From positions 90,644 through 154,643 of the forward strand of contig JAXLQU010000009.1 of assembly GCA_046331425.1 (NCBI GenBank): DNA of 64,000 nt, in the 5' to 3' direction. The notes below the pieces were generated by a model, which saw only the letters and a program-made list of their open reading frames with translations, did not search any database and was not told the DNA's origin. Each line of letters begins with the position of its first letter. The stretch's first letter is position 1. Shown here one piece after another: positions 8,719 through 17,136 of the stretch. The stretch is from JANNUT01 sp046331425. GTDB taxonomy: Bacteria; Acidobacteriota; Polarisedimenticolia; J045. A program made the position numbers and the translations under genes.

Positions 8719-9906
8719 TCAGTTCGCGGAACTGGTTTCCGACTCCTGCGGCTGGATCGGCGGAAGCAGCTTCACCAGTGCCCACAGAATCACCAGCGGA
8801 AGGATCATCAGCAGAATGGCGGCCAGCAGCCCCTCGCGGGTGGCGAACGCCATCTTGTAGCTGGTGTATCCGAGGAAACTCTTGGAGAACAGTTGCCCCC
8901 CGATCACGACATTCCATCGCATCGAGAAGATCCCCAGAAGCGACAACATTGCGCTCGTGAGGTAGACCCCTCGTCTCGCCGCCTCACTGAGCCGGATCAC
9001 CTGCGTCATCGCCAAGAATCCCAGCGGCAGCAGCGTTCCGACGATGATCTGGCCGATCACCTGCGACCCATACAGCCGTGTGTGCACCATGAAGTCGAGC
9101 GTCTTGAACGACTCGTCGGCCTCGTAGATGCGGTGGATCAGGTCGAGCATTTCGAGTGAGAAGTCGATCACGAAGGCATAGAACAGGTAGCGGCCGATGG
9201 TGTCGACACAGCGCATGTCGATCTTGATTCGTTTGATCGTGCAGTAGGCCATGTAAAGCGCCAACACGGCGGCGATCCCCGAGACGATCGCCGAGAACAA
9301 GAACACGATCGGCATCAACGGTGTCGACCACCAAGGGTTGGCCTTGATCGAGCCGAAGATGAACCCGACGTACCCGTGCAGCAGGAAGGCGGAAGGGATA
9401 CCGACAATAGTAATGAAGCGTCCAACGCGATCATCCACGCGCAATGCCTCGGGGCTGACGTTGTAGGAGAAGAGCGCCATCGCACGGTAGAGCCAACCGA
9501 CCCATCCGCGCTGTGTCTGCGCCATCTGAACGATGAATGGTCGGAACTCCAACCAAATCTCGATCACCAACACGGCCAGCAGGTACCACAGGTACACAAA
9601 CCCGAACATCGCCATCGCCGAGGTCGTGTGCGGGGTCAGGAACATCTCGATCGAGCGCTCGGGGTGACCAAGGTGTAGCTGCAGCGGCAGCGGCGCGACG
9701 ATCAGGAATGCGAGTGCGGTCAAGAGCGCCAACCGGTAGGTAGGCTTGACCGCCTCGACCTCGAAGACGCGTTCGAGAGAGGCCAGGATGAAGGCGCCGG
9801 CAACGAGTCCGGTGATGAACGGGTAGAGCACGATCAAGATGCTCCACTGCAGCTCCACCTCGTTGGGATACATAAACCCCTGGACACCGTTGAGCATCTC
9901 TTCCAT
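8719..9906 (-). CDS. NrfD/DsrP-type polytopic membrane subunit
   Basis: 395 residues with about ten hydrophobic helices. The family is the NrfD/PsrC/DsrP quinone-interacting membrane anchors, recognised from the overall pattern and segments such as PLPLQLHLGHPER (about residue 72) and WWSTPLMPIVFLFSAIVSG. Such subunits exchange electrons between the quinone pool and a periplasmic Fe-S protein. It is the last gene of a three-gene minus-strand operon, after a tetrahaem cytochrome and a Tat-exported Fe-S protein. No molybdopterin or other catalytic subunit is adjacent, so the terminal reaction cannot be named. Confidence 0.9.
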   Translation of the reverse strand: MEEMLNGVQGFMYPNEVELQWSILIVLYPFITGLVAGAFILASLERVFEVEAVKPTYRLALLTALAFLIVAPLPLQLHLGHPERSIEMFLTPHTTSAMAMFGFVYLWYLLAVLVIEIWLEFRPFIVQMAQTQRGWVGWLYRAMALFSYNVSPEALRVDDRVGRFITIVGIPSAFLLHGYVGFIFGSIKANPWWSTPLMPIVFLFSAIVSGIAAVLALYMAYCTIKRIKIDMRCVDTIGRYLFYAFVIDFSLEMLDLIHRIYEADESFKTLDFMVHTRLYGSQVIGQIIVGTLLPLGFLAMTQVIRLSEAARRGVYLTSAMLSLLGIFSMRWNVVIGGQLFSKSFLGYTSYKMAFATREGLLAAILLMILPLVILWALVKLLPPIQPQESETSSAN

Positions 9907-9918
9907 GACTTCCTCTTG

Positions 9919-10701
9919 CTAGCGTACCGAGCCGTCGAGACCGGCGTAAAAAGCTTTCGCGTGGGTTGCCATCTGCGGCTTGAGCACCTGCACCTTGTGC
10001 GTGCGCAAAAGTTCATGAATCGGGTCGTCAGGGTTTTTCAGGTCGCCGAGCAAGCGCGCTGTGGTGGGGCAGACCTCGCAGCACGCCGTCGTCAGTCCTC
10101 GCGTGATCCGGTGATAGCACAGCGTGCATTTGTCCACCGTGTTGGTGCGCGGGTAGATGTAGCGGCAGCCGTAAGGGCAGGCCTGCACGCAGTAGCGACA
10201 ACCCAGGCAATACGATTTGTCGACCAGCACCACGCCATCGGGGCTGTCGAAGGTGGCCCCCACCGGGCAGACCTGAACGCACGGTGAGTCGACACAGTGA
10301 TTGCACAACTTTGGAACGAAGAAGCTCTTGCTGTTCTCGCCCAGGCCGGGCAACTTCGGGAAGCCGTCGTAGCCGCCGTTGGGTGAGTCGACGTGCGGGA
10401 TCGGTTCTTCATGCGGGTGCGCCGGGTCGAGCGCTGCAACCGTGTAGCGCTCGACCCAGGTGCGGAAGTACAGAGGCTCCAACGGAACGTCGTTCTCGGT
10501 CTTGCAGGCGCGCACGCACGCTCCGCAACCGATGCATTTCTCGATGTCGATGTAAAACGCCCACCAGTGTTTGTTGGCGTCGTAGTTGGGGGCCGCCTCG
10601 GGTGTCCCGGCGAGGATGAAGTCCCAGGCTTGCGCCGCGAGGCCGGTGAGCAACAGGTACTTGCCCCCGTCGCGCAGAAAATCACGTCGCGTGGCTTGCA
10701 T
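9919..10701 (-). CDS. Tat-exported 4x[4Fe-4S] ferredoxin-like subunit (DsrO/NrfC type)
   Basis: 260 residues from the ATG at 10701, chosen because GGAGGA lies 5 bases upstream and the protein then opens with a twin-arginine signal (TRRDFLRDGG). Cysteine clusters follow: CIGCGACVRAC, CNHCVDSPCVQVCP, CLGCRYCVQACPYGC, CTLCYH and CCEVCP, as in NrfC/PsrB/DsrO electron-transfer subunits with four clusters. It would sit in the periplasm on the NrfD-like protein and pass electrons between quinone and the tetrahaem cytochrome. A longer frame upstream is open but overlaps the cytochrome gene. Confidence 0.92.
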   Translation of the reverse strand: MQATRRDFLRDGGKYLLLTGLAAQAWDFILAGTPEAAPNYDANKHWWAFYIDIEKCIGCGACVRACKTENDVPLEPLYFRTWVERYTVAALDPAHPHEEPIPHVDSPNGGYDGFPKLPGLGENSKSFFVPKLCNHCVDSPCVQVCPVGATFDSPDGVVLVDKSYCLGCRYCVQACPYGCRYIYPRTNTVDKCTLCYHRITRGLTTACCEVCPTTARLLGDLKNPDDPIHELLRTHKVQVLKPQMATHAKAFYAGLDGSVR

Positions 10702-10712
10702 CGCTCCTCCGC

Positions 10713-11165
10713 TCACTTCGGCGCGTGTGGGTCGTGGCAGTCGGTGCAGGTTCCGTCGTAGTGGTCCTTGGGCTCGATCTGCGGGAATTTCTTGGACTTC
10801 GCAGGGTTGGCGAGGTGACACGTCACGCACAGCGCCAGTGGGTCGAGCTTTGCGAGTTTGACAACGGTAGGGTCGTCGCCGTGGGCGCTCCCCGCGCCGT
10901 GACACGACTCGCAGCCAACCCCTGCATGAGCATTCTTGACTTTGACGTCGGTGACATCTTGATGGCAGTCGTTGCAGGCGGCGCGCCCGGCGAATCGCAG
11001 TGCGTGGGCGCGAACATCATCGAGTGCACCGGCGCGATAGTGTCCGAGGCGGCCGAAGTCGTGGGGCACCAGCACCGCGCGCACGGTCAGGAAGATCGCG
11101 ACGCCGACGCAAAATAGAAGCGCCATTCGAATCAGGTGTTCGTAGTCCCGAAGACGTCCGCGCAC
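10713..11165 (-). CDS. membrane-anchored tetrahaem cytochrome c (DsrJ-like position)
   Basis: 150 residues from a GTG start with GAGG upstream. One N-terminal membrane helix (about 12-32) is followed by four haem motifs: CNDCH, CESCH, CVTCH and CTDCH, with extra histidines that could be axial ligands. It is the first gene of the operon with the Fe-S and NrfD-like genes, spaced 11 and 12 bases apart. The order cytochrome/Fe-S/NrfD recalls DsrJ-DsrO-DsrP, but DsrJ has three haems and DsrMK are absent. It probably relays electrons in the periplasm. Confidence 0.88.
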   Translation of the reverse strand: MRGRLRDYEHLIRMALLFCVGVAIFLTVRAVLVPHDFGRLGHYRAGALDDVRAHALRFAGRAACNDCHQDVTDVKVKNAHAGVGCESCHGAGSAHGDDPTVVKLAKLDPLALCVTCHLANPAKSKKFPQIEPKDHYDGTCTDCHDPHAPK

Positions 11166-11184
11166 GAGGCCACCTCGCGGACCA

Positions 11185-11213
11185 CGCTATTCGGCGCGAA
11201 CTACCAACGTCAA
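11185..11213 (-). promoter_or_regulatory. candidate promoter of the tetrahaem/Fe-S/NrfD operon
   Basis: On the minus strand TTGACG (11208-11213) and ATAGCG (11185-11190) are 17 bases apart, just before the GTG start at 11165. The -10 element is poor. A weak sequence match only. Confidence 0.25.
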
Positions 11214-11419
11214 TAAACATATCTCAAGCGCTCCCGCTCGAGCCGCCTCCGGACGCCGGCAGCCAATGAGGTGTCCGGTCGTCTCCCCGCCGGCGGCGGG
11301 GCAGGCCGTTGGCCGTTCGAGGTGCTCGGTCTCATTAGCGCCGAAATGTCAACTGACCTCATGCCCTGAGTCGGCGGACAGGATCGACGCATTCTTCGGA
11401 CCTGTTGGAGCCTGAACCG

Positions 11420-13174
11420 ATGGAGCCTTTGCAATCGGACTTCGAGGAACGGCTCGATCAAATTGCCGCGCGCCTGGAGCGTGTCGAGCGCCAGCTTTCG
11501 GCCCTGCACGGGCAGGTTCCTTTCGCCTTCGAGGCGGGTGATCCAGAGGCCGTCGAGCCGGTCGAGGAATCAGACCGAACGAACCGTGAGGGCAGCGTCA
11601 CGAGTCGCACGCCGGCACTGATCGGACGTTCGCTGCTGGTTCTGGCGGGCGCCTTCGCCATCCGCTCGGTGACGGAGGCGGGCACGATTCCACCGATGCT
11701 CGGGGTCGCGCTCGGTGTGGCGTTCGGAGCGCTGTGGCTTTGGCTAGCGGACCGGGCCGCGCGTCACGGTGATCGACTCAGCGCGACGACGCACGCGATC
11801 ACCGCGGTCGTCGTGATCCTGCCGCTCTTGGTCGAGGCAACCGTTCGATTCAAGTTCTTGGCGCCGCTCCCGAGCGCGATCGTGTTGGTGAGCAGCGCCG
11901 CCGCGGTGCTCGCGCTCGCGCGGTCCTGTGCGCTCCCCTCGGTGGTCTGGATCGGGGCGCTAGGCCCGGCAGTCACCGCGTTGGCCCTGGCGTTTGCGAC
12001 TCGGAACGTGTTGCTGTTCGCAAGCGCACTGTTTGTGATTGCGGCGCTCTCGTTTTGGGCGGGATTGCACACCGCGGCCAGCACCGCAGGTTGGGCGGTG
12101 GTGGGGATACTCGATGTTCTGCTGCTCATGATCACGGCCGTGTTGCTGATCGCGCCCCCCGAGCGGTCGGCAGCGCTGTTGACCCCACCTGCCTTGATAG
12201 CGACGTTGTTAGCGTTGGTCACCTTGTCGTTTGCAACCTTCATCGGTAGTACGCGCCGAACCGGGCGCTCGGTGCGAATCACCGAGATCGTTCAGGGTAT
12301 CGTGGCAACACTGGTTGGCTTTGGCGGCGCGCTGGCCGTCACCCATCGCAGCGGAGCCGCCGCGCTGGCGACCGGCGTGATTGGCCTGGTGTTGGCGGCG
12401 GCAACCTACGCGGCATCGTTCACATTCATCGATCGAATCGAAGGACGGCGCACCAGCTTCATGTTCTACACGAGTGCCGCCCTGATCTTCACGCTGCTCG
12501 GTGCCGTCTCGATCTGGCATGACTCTGCGTTGGCGATCGTAGTGTCGGTGGCGGCGCTCGCCACGGCGTGGATCGGAAGTCGCAAGGCGCGAGAGACACT
12601 CAGCCTGCACGCGACGATCTACATCTTGGCGGCGGCCGCCGTGATAGACCTGGATACGCGCCTGTATGCCGCCCTGGTTGCACGCAGTGGACCTCAGTCC
12701 GCATACCCGCCACTCGCGTTGTGGCTCGTGCTTGTCGTGGCCGCTGTGTTTTGTTGGTTGCCGATCGCGGGGCACGGCCGCACTTGGGGCGCCATCGCGC
12801 CGGCTGCGAAGCTCTTGGTGATGATCGTGTTGCTCGGTGGCCTCGAGGTCGTGGTGTTAGCGCTCGGTTGTCGAATGCTGGCCGGTGACGGAGAGCATCC
12901 TTTGTCCGGTGCAACGCTGGCCGTGGTGCGCACGGCACTGCTATCGATTTCTGCGGTGCTGGTTCCACTGATCGCGCGATCCCCTCGCTGGCGTGAGGCG
13001 CGCTGGCTGACTTACCCGATCCTGATTCTGGCGGGGATCAAGCTGGTCGCGGAGGACGTGCCAAGCGGTCAAACGGCGGTCTTGGTGTTGTCGTTCGCGC
13101 TCTATGGCGGCGCTTTGATTCTTGCCCCTCGATTGGCGCGACAGTCGGCACCGAGCGGCTCGAGCAACAGCTAA
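11420..13174 (+). CDS. polytopic membrane protein, DUF2339-like
   Basis: 584 residues from the ATG at 11420 (a TTG at 11405 is an alternative start). The N-terminus (about 1-35) is a charged heptad-like coiled coil (EERLDQIAARLERVERQL), followed by an acidic linker and then roughly 14-16 hydrophobic helices to residue 575. Coiled coil plus many membrane spans resembles DUF2339/predicted membrane proteins of unknown function. No catalytic motif is recognised. It ends 4 bases inside the converging hemerythrin gene. Function unknown. Confidence 0.8.
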   Translation: MEPLQSDFEERLDQIAARLERVERQLSALHGQVPFAFEAGDPEAVEPVEESDRTNREGSVTSRTPALIGRSLLVLAGAFAIRSVTEAGTIPPMLGVALGVAFGALWLWLADRAARHGDRLSATTHAITAVVVILPLLVEATVRFKFLAPLPSAIVLVSSAAAVLALARSCALPSVVWIGALGPAVTALALAFATRNVLLFASALFVIAALSFWAGLHTAASTAGWAVVGILDVLLLMITAVLLIAPPERSAALLTPPALIATLLALVTLSFATFIGSTRRTGRSVRITEIVQGIVATLVGFGGALAVTHRSGAAALATGVIGLVLAAATYAASFTFIDRIEGRRTSFMFYTSAALIFTLLGAVSIWHDSALAIVVSVAALATAWIGSRKARETLSLHATIYILAAAAVIDLDTRLYAALVARSGPQSAYPPLALWLVLVVAAVFCWLPIAGHGRTWGAIAPAAKLLVMIVLLGGLEVVVLALGCRMLAGDGEHPLSGATLAVVRTALLSISAVLVPLIARSPRWREARWLTYPILILAGIKLVAEDVPSGQTAVLVLSFALYGGALILAPRLARQSAPSGSSNS

Positions 13175-13737
13175 CGTCCGGTATGAAACGGCACACCGGC
13201 ACGGCCGCACAACTCACGAGCCAGTTCGATGTAACGGTTGTACTGCACGGAGTGAAACGCTTCGAGCATCGCGGCCGACGTGGTTCGCGACATCACTTGC
13301 TGCGCCAGCGCGAAGACCTCGTCGTTCTCACGCTGGACATTCCGACGTAGCACGCGCGCGTACTCTCGCCCGGCAGCGGCGAGCGCTCGCTTATCGTTGT
13401 CGTCCACGGCACCGCGCATCGCCTGGATCAAGCATCGGCTCTGTTCGTGATCTTCCAACATGCAGGCGACCGCACCGCTCTCGCTCGACACGCCTGCCGC
13501 GATCAACGCAGGGAAGAGCAGATCTTCTTCTTTGCCGTGATGGCAGCGATCGGCGAAGGTCGAAAAGAACTCCAACGCACCCTTCCAGAAGTGCGCATCG
13601 ATCGGCGCGCCAACCGCGACGCGTTCGGTTTCGCTCTGCAGCGCGCCGAGCATCGAGCCGATCACGTCGTGCTCCACGCGCAGCACATCGGTGGGGTGAA
13701 TCTCTGATTTCGGCAGCGGCTCCGGCGTCGGGCTCAT
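13171..13737 (-). CDS. hemerythrin-like HHE protein, divergent metal site
   Basis: 188 residues, alpha-helical HHE family. Candidate iron ligands: His in RVEHDVI (about 23), His and Glu in DRCHHGKEED (about 66-71) and His in LEDHEQS (about 96). At the last ligand position, where the neighbouring paralogue has RQHIDKEN, this protein reads RRNVQREN, so one His is replaced by Asn. Family members bind O2 or NO at a di-iron centre or sense redox state. It lies directly downstream of a paralogue, so the pair arose by tandem duplication. No signal peptide, hence cytosolic. Confidence 0.85.
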   Translation of the reverse strand: MSPTPEPLPKSEIHPTDVLRVEHDVIGSMLGALQSETERVAVGAPIDAHFWKGALEFFSTFADRCHHGKEEDLLFPALIAAGVSSESGAVACMLEDHEQSRCLIQAMRGAVDDNDKRALAAAGREYARVLRRNVQRENDEVFALAQQVMSRTTSAAMLEAFHSVQYNRYIELARELCGRAGVPFHTGR

Positions 13738-13807
13738 GGCGGTTCCTCCAGTCGGCAGTTGCCGCCGTTATTCTAAGGCGTTGGCACCGTCCGCTGATTG
13801 CCCCAGG

Positions 13808-14386
13808 TCAATCGAGTGCCGCAGGCGCGGGCGTGCCGGCTTTGGCACACAACGCGCGCGCGAGCGCGAGGTAAGTCTCGGTGGCGCCGGAGAGCCGATC
13901 GGCGGCTCGAGCTTCCTCGAAACCGGCGCGCAACTGCTGTTCGGCCTCAGCCTTGATCATCCGTCGCGCCATCTGAAACAGGACTTGATTCTCTTTATCG
14001 ATGTGTTGGCGGAGCAATCTGGAAAAGCGCCGGGCGGAATCTTGCAGCGCTGCGCGATTGGCCGAAACGGTAGCCTCGCGCATCGCCCGGTTGAGCCGCC
14101 GGCCATCCTCGTGCTCGTCGAGCAGGCAGGCCACGGGGCCGTCCTCCAGCGGAAGCCCCGCGTTGCCGAGCGCCGGGAAGAGGATCACCTCTTCTTTGTC
14201 GTGGTGACAGCGATCGGCAAACCCCGCGAAGAACTGGCAGGCCGAGTCCCAGAACGATGGATCCAGCGGCGCACCGGCGTTGAGTCGATCGGCTTCGCAG
14301 TCGACCGCGGTCAGGACGCAACAGATGACCTCATGTTCGGCGACCAAGATCTCAGTGGGGTGGGAATTCGGGTTGTACGAGGTCAT
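13808..14386 (-). CDS. hemerythrin-like HHE protein, full ligand set
   Basis: 192 residues from the ATG at 14386, preferred over 14404 because GGAG lies 8-9 bases upstream. Ligand motifs VAEHEVI, DRCHHDKEEV, LLDEHEDG and RQHIDKENQVLF are all present, so a di-iron site is plausible. It shares the overall plan and several motifs with the gene that follows it (13171-13737), 70 bases downstream on the same strand. Likely role: O2, NO or iron handling in the cytosol; exact job unknown. Confidence 0.87.
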   Translation of the reverse strand: MTSYNPNSHPTEILVAEHEVICCVLTAVDCEADRLNAGAPLDPSFWDSACQFFAGFADRCHHDKEEVILFPALGNAGLPLEDGPVACLLDEHEDGRRLNRAMREATVSANRAALQDSARRFSRLLRQHIDKENQVLFQMARRMIKAEAEQQLRAGFEEARAADRLSGATETYLALARALCAKAGTPAPAALD

Positions 14387-14651
14387 ACGTTGCGCTCCGT
14401 TCATGGGCTTCGATGGATAGGGGTTGTCTGGCTATGGATAGCAGGTGCTGAACGATCTGGCACTTGCGAAAGGCTGCGAGCCGACCTCGGCCGGATCGCC
14501 CGCCCGCGTTGGGCTCGGAGTCTCGGCCACAGACAGCCGTACTCGTGCGGCGTCGCCAGCTTCGATAGAAGCTGTAGAACCTTGATCCAACCGTGGCGTC
14601 CAGATCGACGTTGAGGCGTATGCTCGTCGGGACCTGAGAAAGGGGGGTGTC
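14387..14651. other. intergenic region between divergent genes, with one small hairpin
   Basis: About 265 bases. A 7-bp inverted repeat CAGCTTC / GAAGCTG with a 4-base loop lies at 14557-14574. There is no T-run on either side, so it is not an obvious terminator; it could be an operator or chance. Confidence 0.35.
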
Positions 14652-15884
14652 ATGTTTCGTGGTTTCGTGATTTGTGCGGTGCTGGTCGTTTCGACCTTCT
14701 CGTCATTCGCAGCGGATCGAGTGTTCGAGGCGGCGCTCAGGCTACTTCCGGCGGATATCGAACTCGTGTACGCCGTGACCGCAGGCGATCAAGACTCCAG
14801 CATTCAGTCGGCCGATGTGTCGGCTTACATTCCACCGCCAATGCGCCAGTCGCTCAGTGGGCTTGTAATCCTGGACCGACTGTTGCCCGCAGTTGGCCGT
14901 GAATTCGTGTGCGCGACGAGGTTCGGCGATATGCAGGCTCTCTTTAGGGACAAAGGGGCCGACCTTGGTGTGGAGCAGTGGCTCGTTTTCGAGCCGCGCG
15001 AGCCGGGAGCGGTTTGGGAACAAGTCACCGCATCGCTGTCACCCGGCATCTCCGCGACGCGGACGATCGATGGTTTGGACCTTAGGGACTCAGCGCCAGG
15101 AAACGAGTTGCGCGGTTGTCTGCGGCTGTTCGGGCAGCGTGCCGTACTCAGCGCACCGTGTGCGCCCGACCGGTCTCCCGCAACGAGGAAGGGAGAGCAC
15201 TCGACCTTCGCGGACTCACGCGTACTTCACGAGGTTTCCGAGCTGCTGCCATGGCCGAACCGACGACTGTCACTCGTGAACTTGCCGGTGTTCTACGAAC
15301 GGTTGAGCGACCCACGTGTACAAGAGGCAGCGAAGGCCGCAAGCCAGACACAGGAGCTCGAATCGATTCTCGCAGAGCCTTCGAAATACGGCGCGCTCTG
15401 TGGTGCTTTCGAAAGTCAGATCAATGGGAGTCGAGTGGTGACGAAGATCGCACCCAAAGACGATCAGCGGAGTGAGCACGGGACGAGCGCGTTCGGCTGC
15501 GATCTGGCACCGCCACGTGCCATCGCCACCGATGGCGCCCAGAGCTCACGCTCGTCTTCGGCTCCACTCGATGGCGAGCCGCAGGTCATCACCAAAGATC
15601 TCCTACCACCGGAGGTGATCCAGAAGGTCGAGCCTGACTATCCGCTAGACGCGCGAGAGCAGCGCTTGGAAGGTAAGGTGATTCTGCAGATCGTGGTTCG
15701 CGAGGACGGCTCAGTGACCGATGTGAAAGTGCTGCGCTCCATCGAGCTGCTCGATCAGGCGGCGGTGGAGGCGGTGCGGCAGTGGAGGTACAAACCAGCG
15801 ATGAAGGCGGGGAGGCCGGTGCCGGCCTACGTGACGGTCACCGTCAACTTCCGGCTGAGGGAGGCCTTGGAGGGTCCCAGATAG
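14652..15884 (+). CDS. exported protein with C-terminal TonB domain
   Basis: 410 residues. Signal peptide at about 1-20 (ending SSFAA). A long central region (about 25-300) is unlike families I know. The C-terminal 85 residues are a TonB C-domain: QKVEPDYPLDAR, then GKVILQIVVREDGSVTDVKV, then AVRQWRYKPAMKAGRPVPAYV. It lacks the N-terminal membrane anchor with SxxxH and the proline-rich linker of a true energy transducer, so it is more likely a periplasmic protein that borrowed the TonB fold. GAAAGG precedes the ATG. No ExbB/ExbD nearby. Confidence 0.8.
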   Translation: MFRGFVICAVLVVSTFSSFAADRVFEAALRLLPADIELVYAVTAGDQDSSIQSADVSAYIPPPMRQSLSGLVILDRLLPAVGREFVCATRFGDMQALFRDKGADLGVEQWLVFEPREPGAVWEQVTASLSPGISATRTIDGLDLRDSAPGNELRGCLRLFGQRAVLSAPCAPDRSPATRKGEHSTFADSRVLHEVSELLPWPNRRLSLVNLPVFYERLSDPRVQEAAKAASQTQELESILAEPSKYGALCGAFESQINGSRVVTKIAPKDDQRSEHGTSAFGCDLAPPRAIATDGAQSSRSSSAPLDGEPQVITKDLLPPEVIQKVEPDYPLDAREQRLEGKVILQIVVREDGSVTDVKVLRSIELLDQAAVEAVRQWRYKPAMKAGRPVPAYVTVTVNFRLREALEGPR

Positions 15885-15993
15885 GCATTCGGTCACGGCG
15901 ACCGTTCCGGCCGATCTACGTTTGAGCGACTGGAACCGGGCATCCGGCGCGTCGCCGCCGTCGTGACTGGCCTGGGGGCGGCCGGGGGCCGGT

Positions 15994-16801
15994 ATGTCGA
16001 TCGTCTTGGACGGCATCTCACGCCGGATTGGGAATCGTCCGATCGTGCAGGACGTGACGCTGGAGATCGCGGACGGCGAGTTGTTCGTGATGCTCGGTCC
16101 CAGCGGCAGCGGCAAGAGCACGATCTTGCGCATGATCGCTGGACTCGCGCCGGTCGATGCGGGACGGATCGTGCTGCATGGTCGCGATGTCACCGCGGCC
16201 GCGCCGCAACAGCGCGGCGTTGGGTTCGTGGTCCAAAACTACGCGTTGTTTCGTCACATGACCGCGGCCGAGAACGTGGCGTTCGCGTTGACAGTGCGCG
16301 GCACCGCGCGAGCGCGGCGTGACCACTGTGTTCGTGACGCACGATCAAGACGAAGCATTCGAGTTGGCGGATCGTGTCGGCTTGTTGGAGGACGGTCGCT
16401 TGATCGAGGCGGCGTCGCCGCGCGAGTTGTACCTGCGTCCGCAAACAGACTTCGGTGCACGCTTCGTCGGTGCCGCGAATCTGTTCGTGGTTTCGGCTGG
16501 TGCCGAGGTATTGCGTGGCGAATCGTCGAGCGCCGCGCCGCCGGTTCAAGGGCGGCCGTTCGAGTGGTTGTTCCGCCATGAGGATGTTGCCGTCAAGGAT
16601 TCCCCTGATGCGTTGTCGTGGCCGCTGTTGGGGCGCGCCGTGGTGGAAAACACTCAGTTCTGCGGCTCGTTCGAAAAGCTCCGCCTGCGGATGCCGGCAA
16701 TTCCTGGCGTGCGCGCGATCGTTCCACGCCCCGAGTTCGGATCGGACACGCTGGTGGTTGAGGCCCATCGGTCAGGTCACCAAGCGCGGCGCTATCCATT
16801 G
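15994..16801 (+). repeat. direct repeat, copy A (deleted)
   Basis: This block and copy B (18612-19641) share almost identical DNA in the same orientation, except for the 224-base deletion here at about 16307-16320. Weaker similarity extends some 20-60 bases upstream of the start codon. The two copies flank the porin gene, so recombination between them would delete or duplicate the porin. Confidence 0.85.
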
Positions 16802-16807
16802 GAGTAG
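15994..16807 (+). pseudogene. broken copy of the CysA-like ABC ATPase gene
   Basis: Nearly the same DNA as 18612-19641, with occasional mismatches by eye. It keeps the start (MSIVLDGISRR), Walker A (GPSGSGKST) and Q-loop region (VVQNYALF). Between GTARA and the VTHDQDEAF stretch, 224 bases are missing relative to the intact copy. This removes the LSGGQ signature and Walker B, and because 224 is not a multiple of 3 it shifts the frame. The downstream half reads on in another frame to RYPLE and stops at 16807. The UspA-like tail of the intact gene is absent. It also has V for F and W/H for L/P changes. Not expected to make a working ATPase. Confidence 0.85.
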
Positions 16808-17136
16808 ATGAGATCATCCGTAGGGCTCCCGTCGTATCAGTCCGAGTGTCGCTGCGAGGCGACAATCGATACCAGGTGTGGAGAGATCTGGCACTCGAGG
16901 CCGGATGGGGGGTGCTCCGCTCTCGACATCTGCGGCCCCGAACGCAGGGCCCCAGCAGCGCGTCGTGGTGGAGATCAGTTCCCGGCGAGGATCGGTGACG
17001 GCCGCATCGCGGTAGCGGCGATCGCCGCGCGACAGCCCCTTGTCACCACCATCAAACCTCAACCTAACGGCACTGTGACCGCGTTTCCCGTCTCCTATCT
17101 CCTGACAAGGATGCGAACTCGTCGGAGGGATCAAAG
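16808..17136. other. intergenic region upstream of the porin
   Basis: About 330 bases with no convincing gene. It should hold the porin promoter. A good ribosome site GGAGG lies about 9 bases before the porin ATG. No clear operator seen. Confidence 0.4.
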
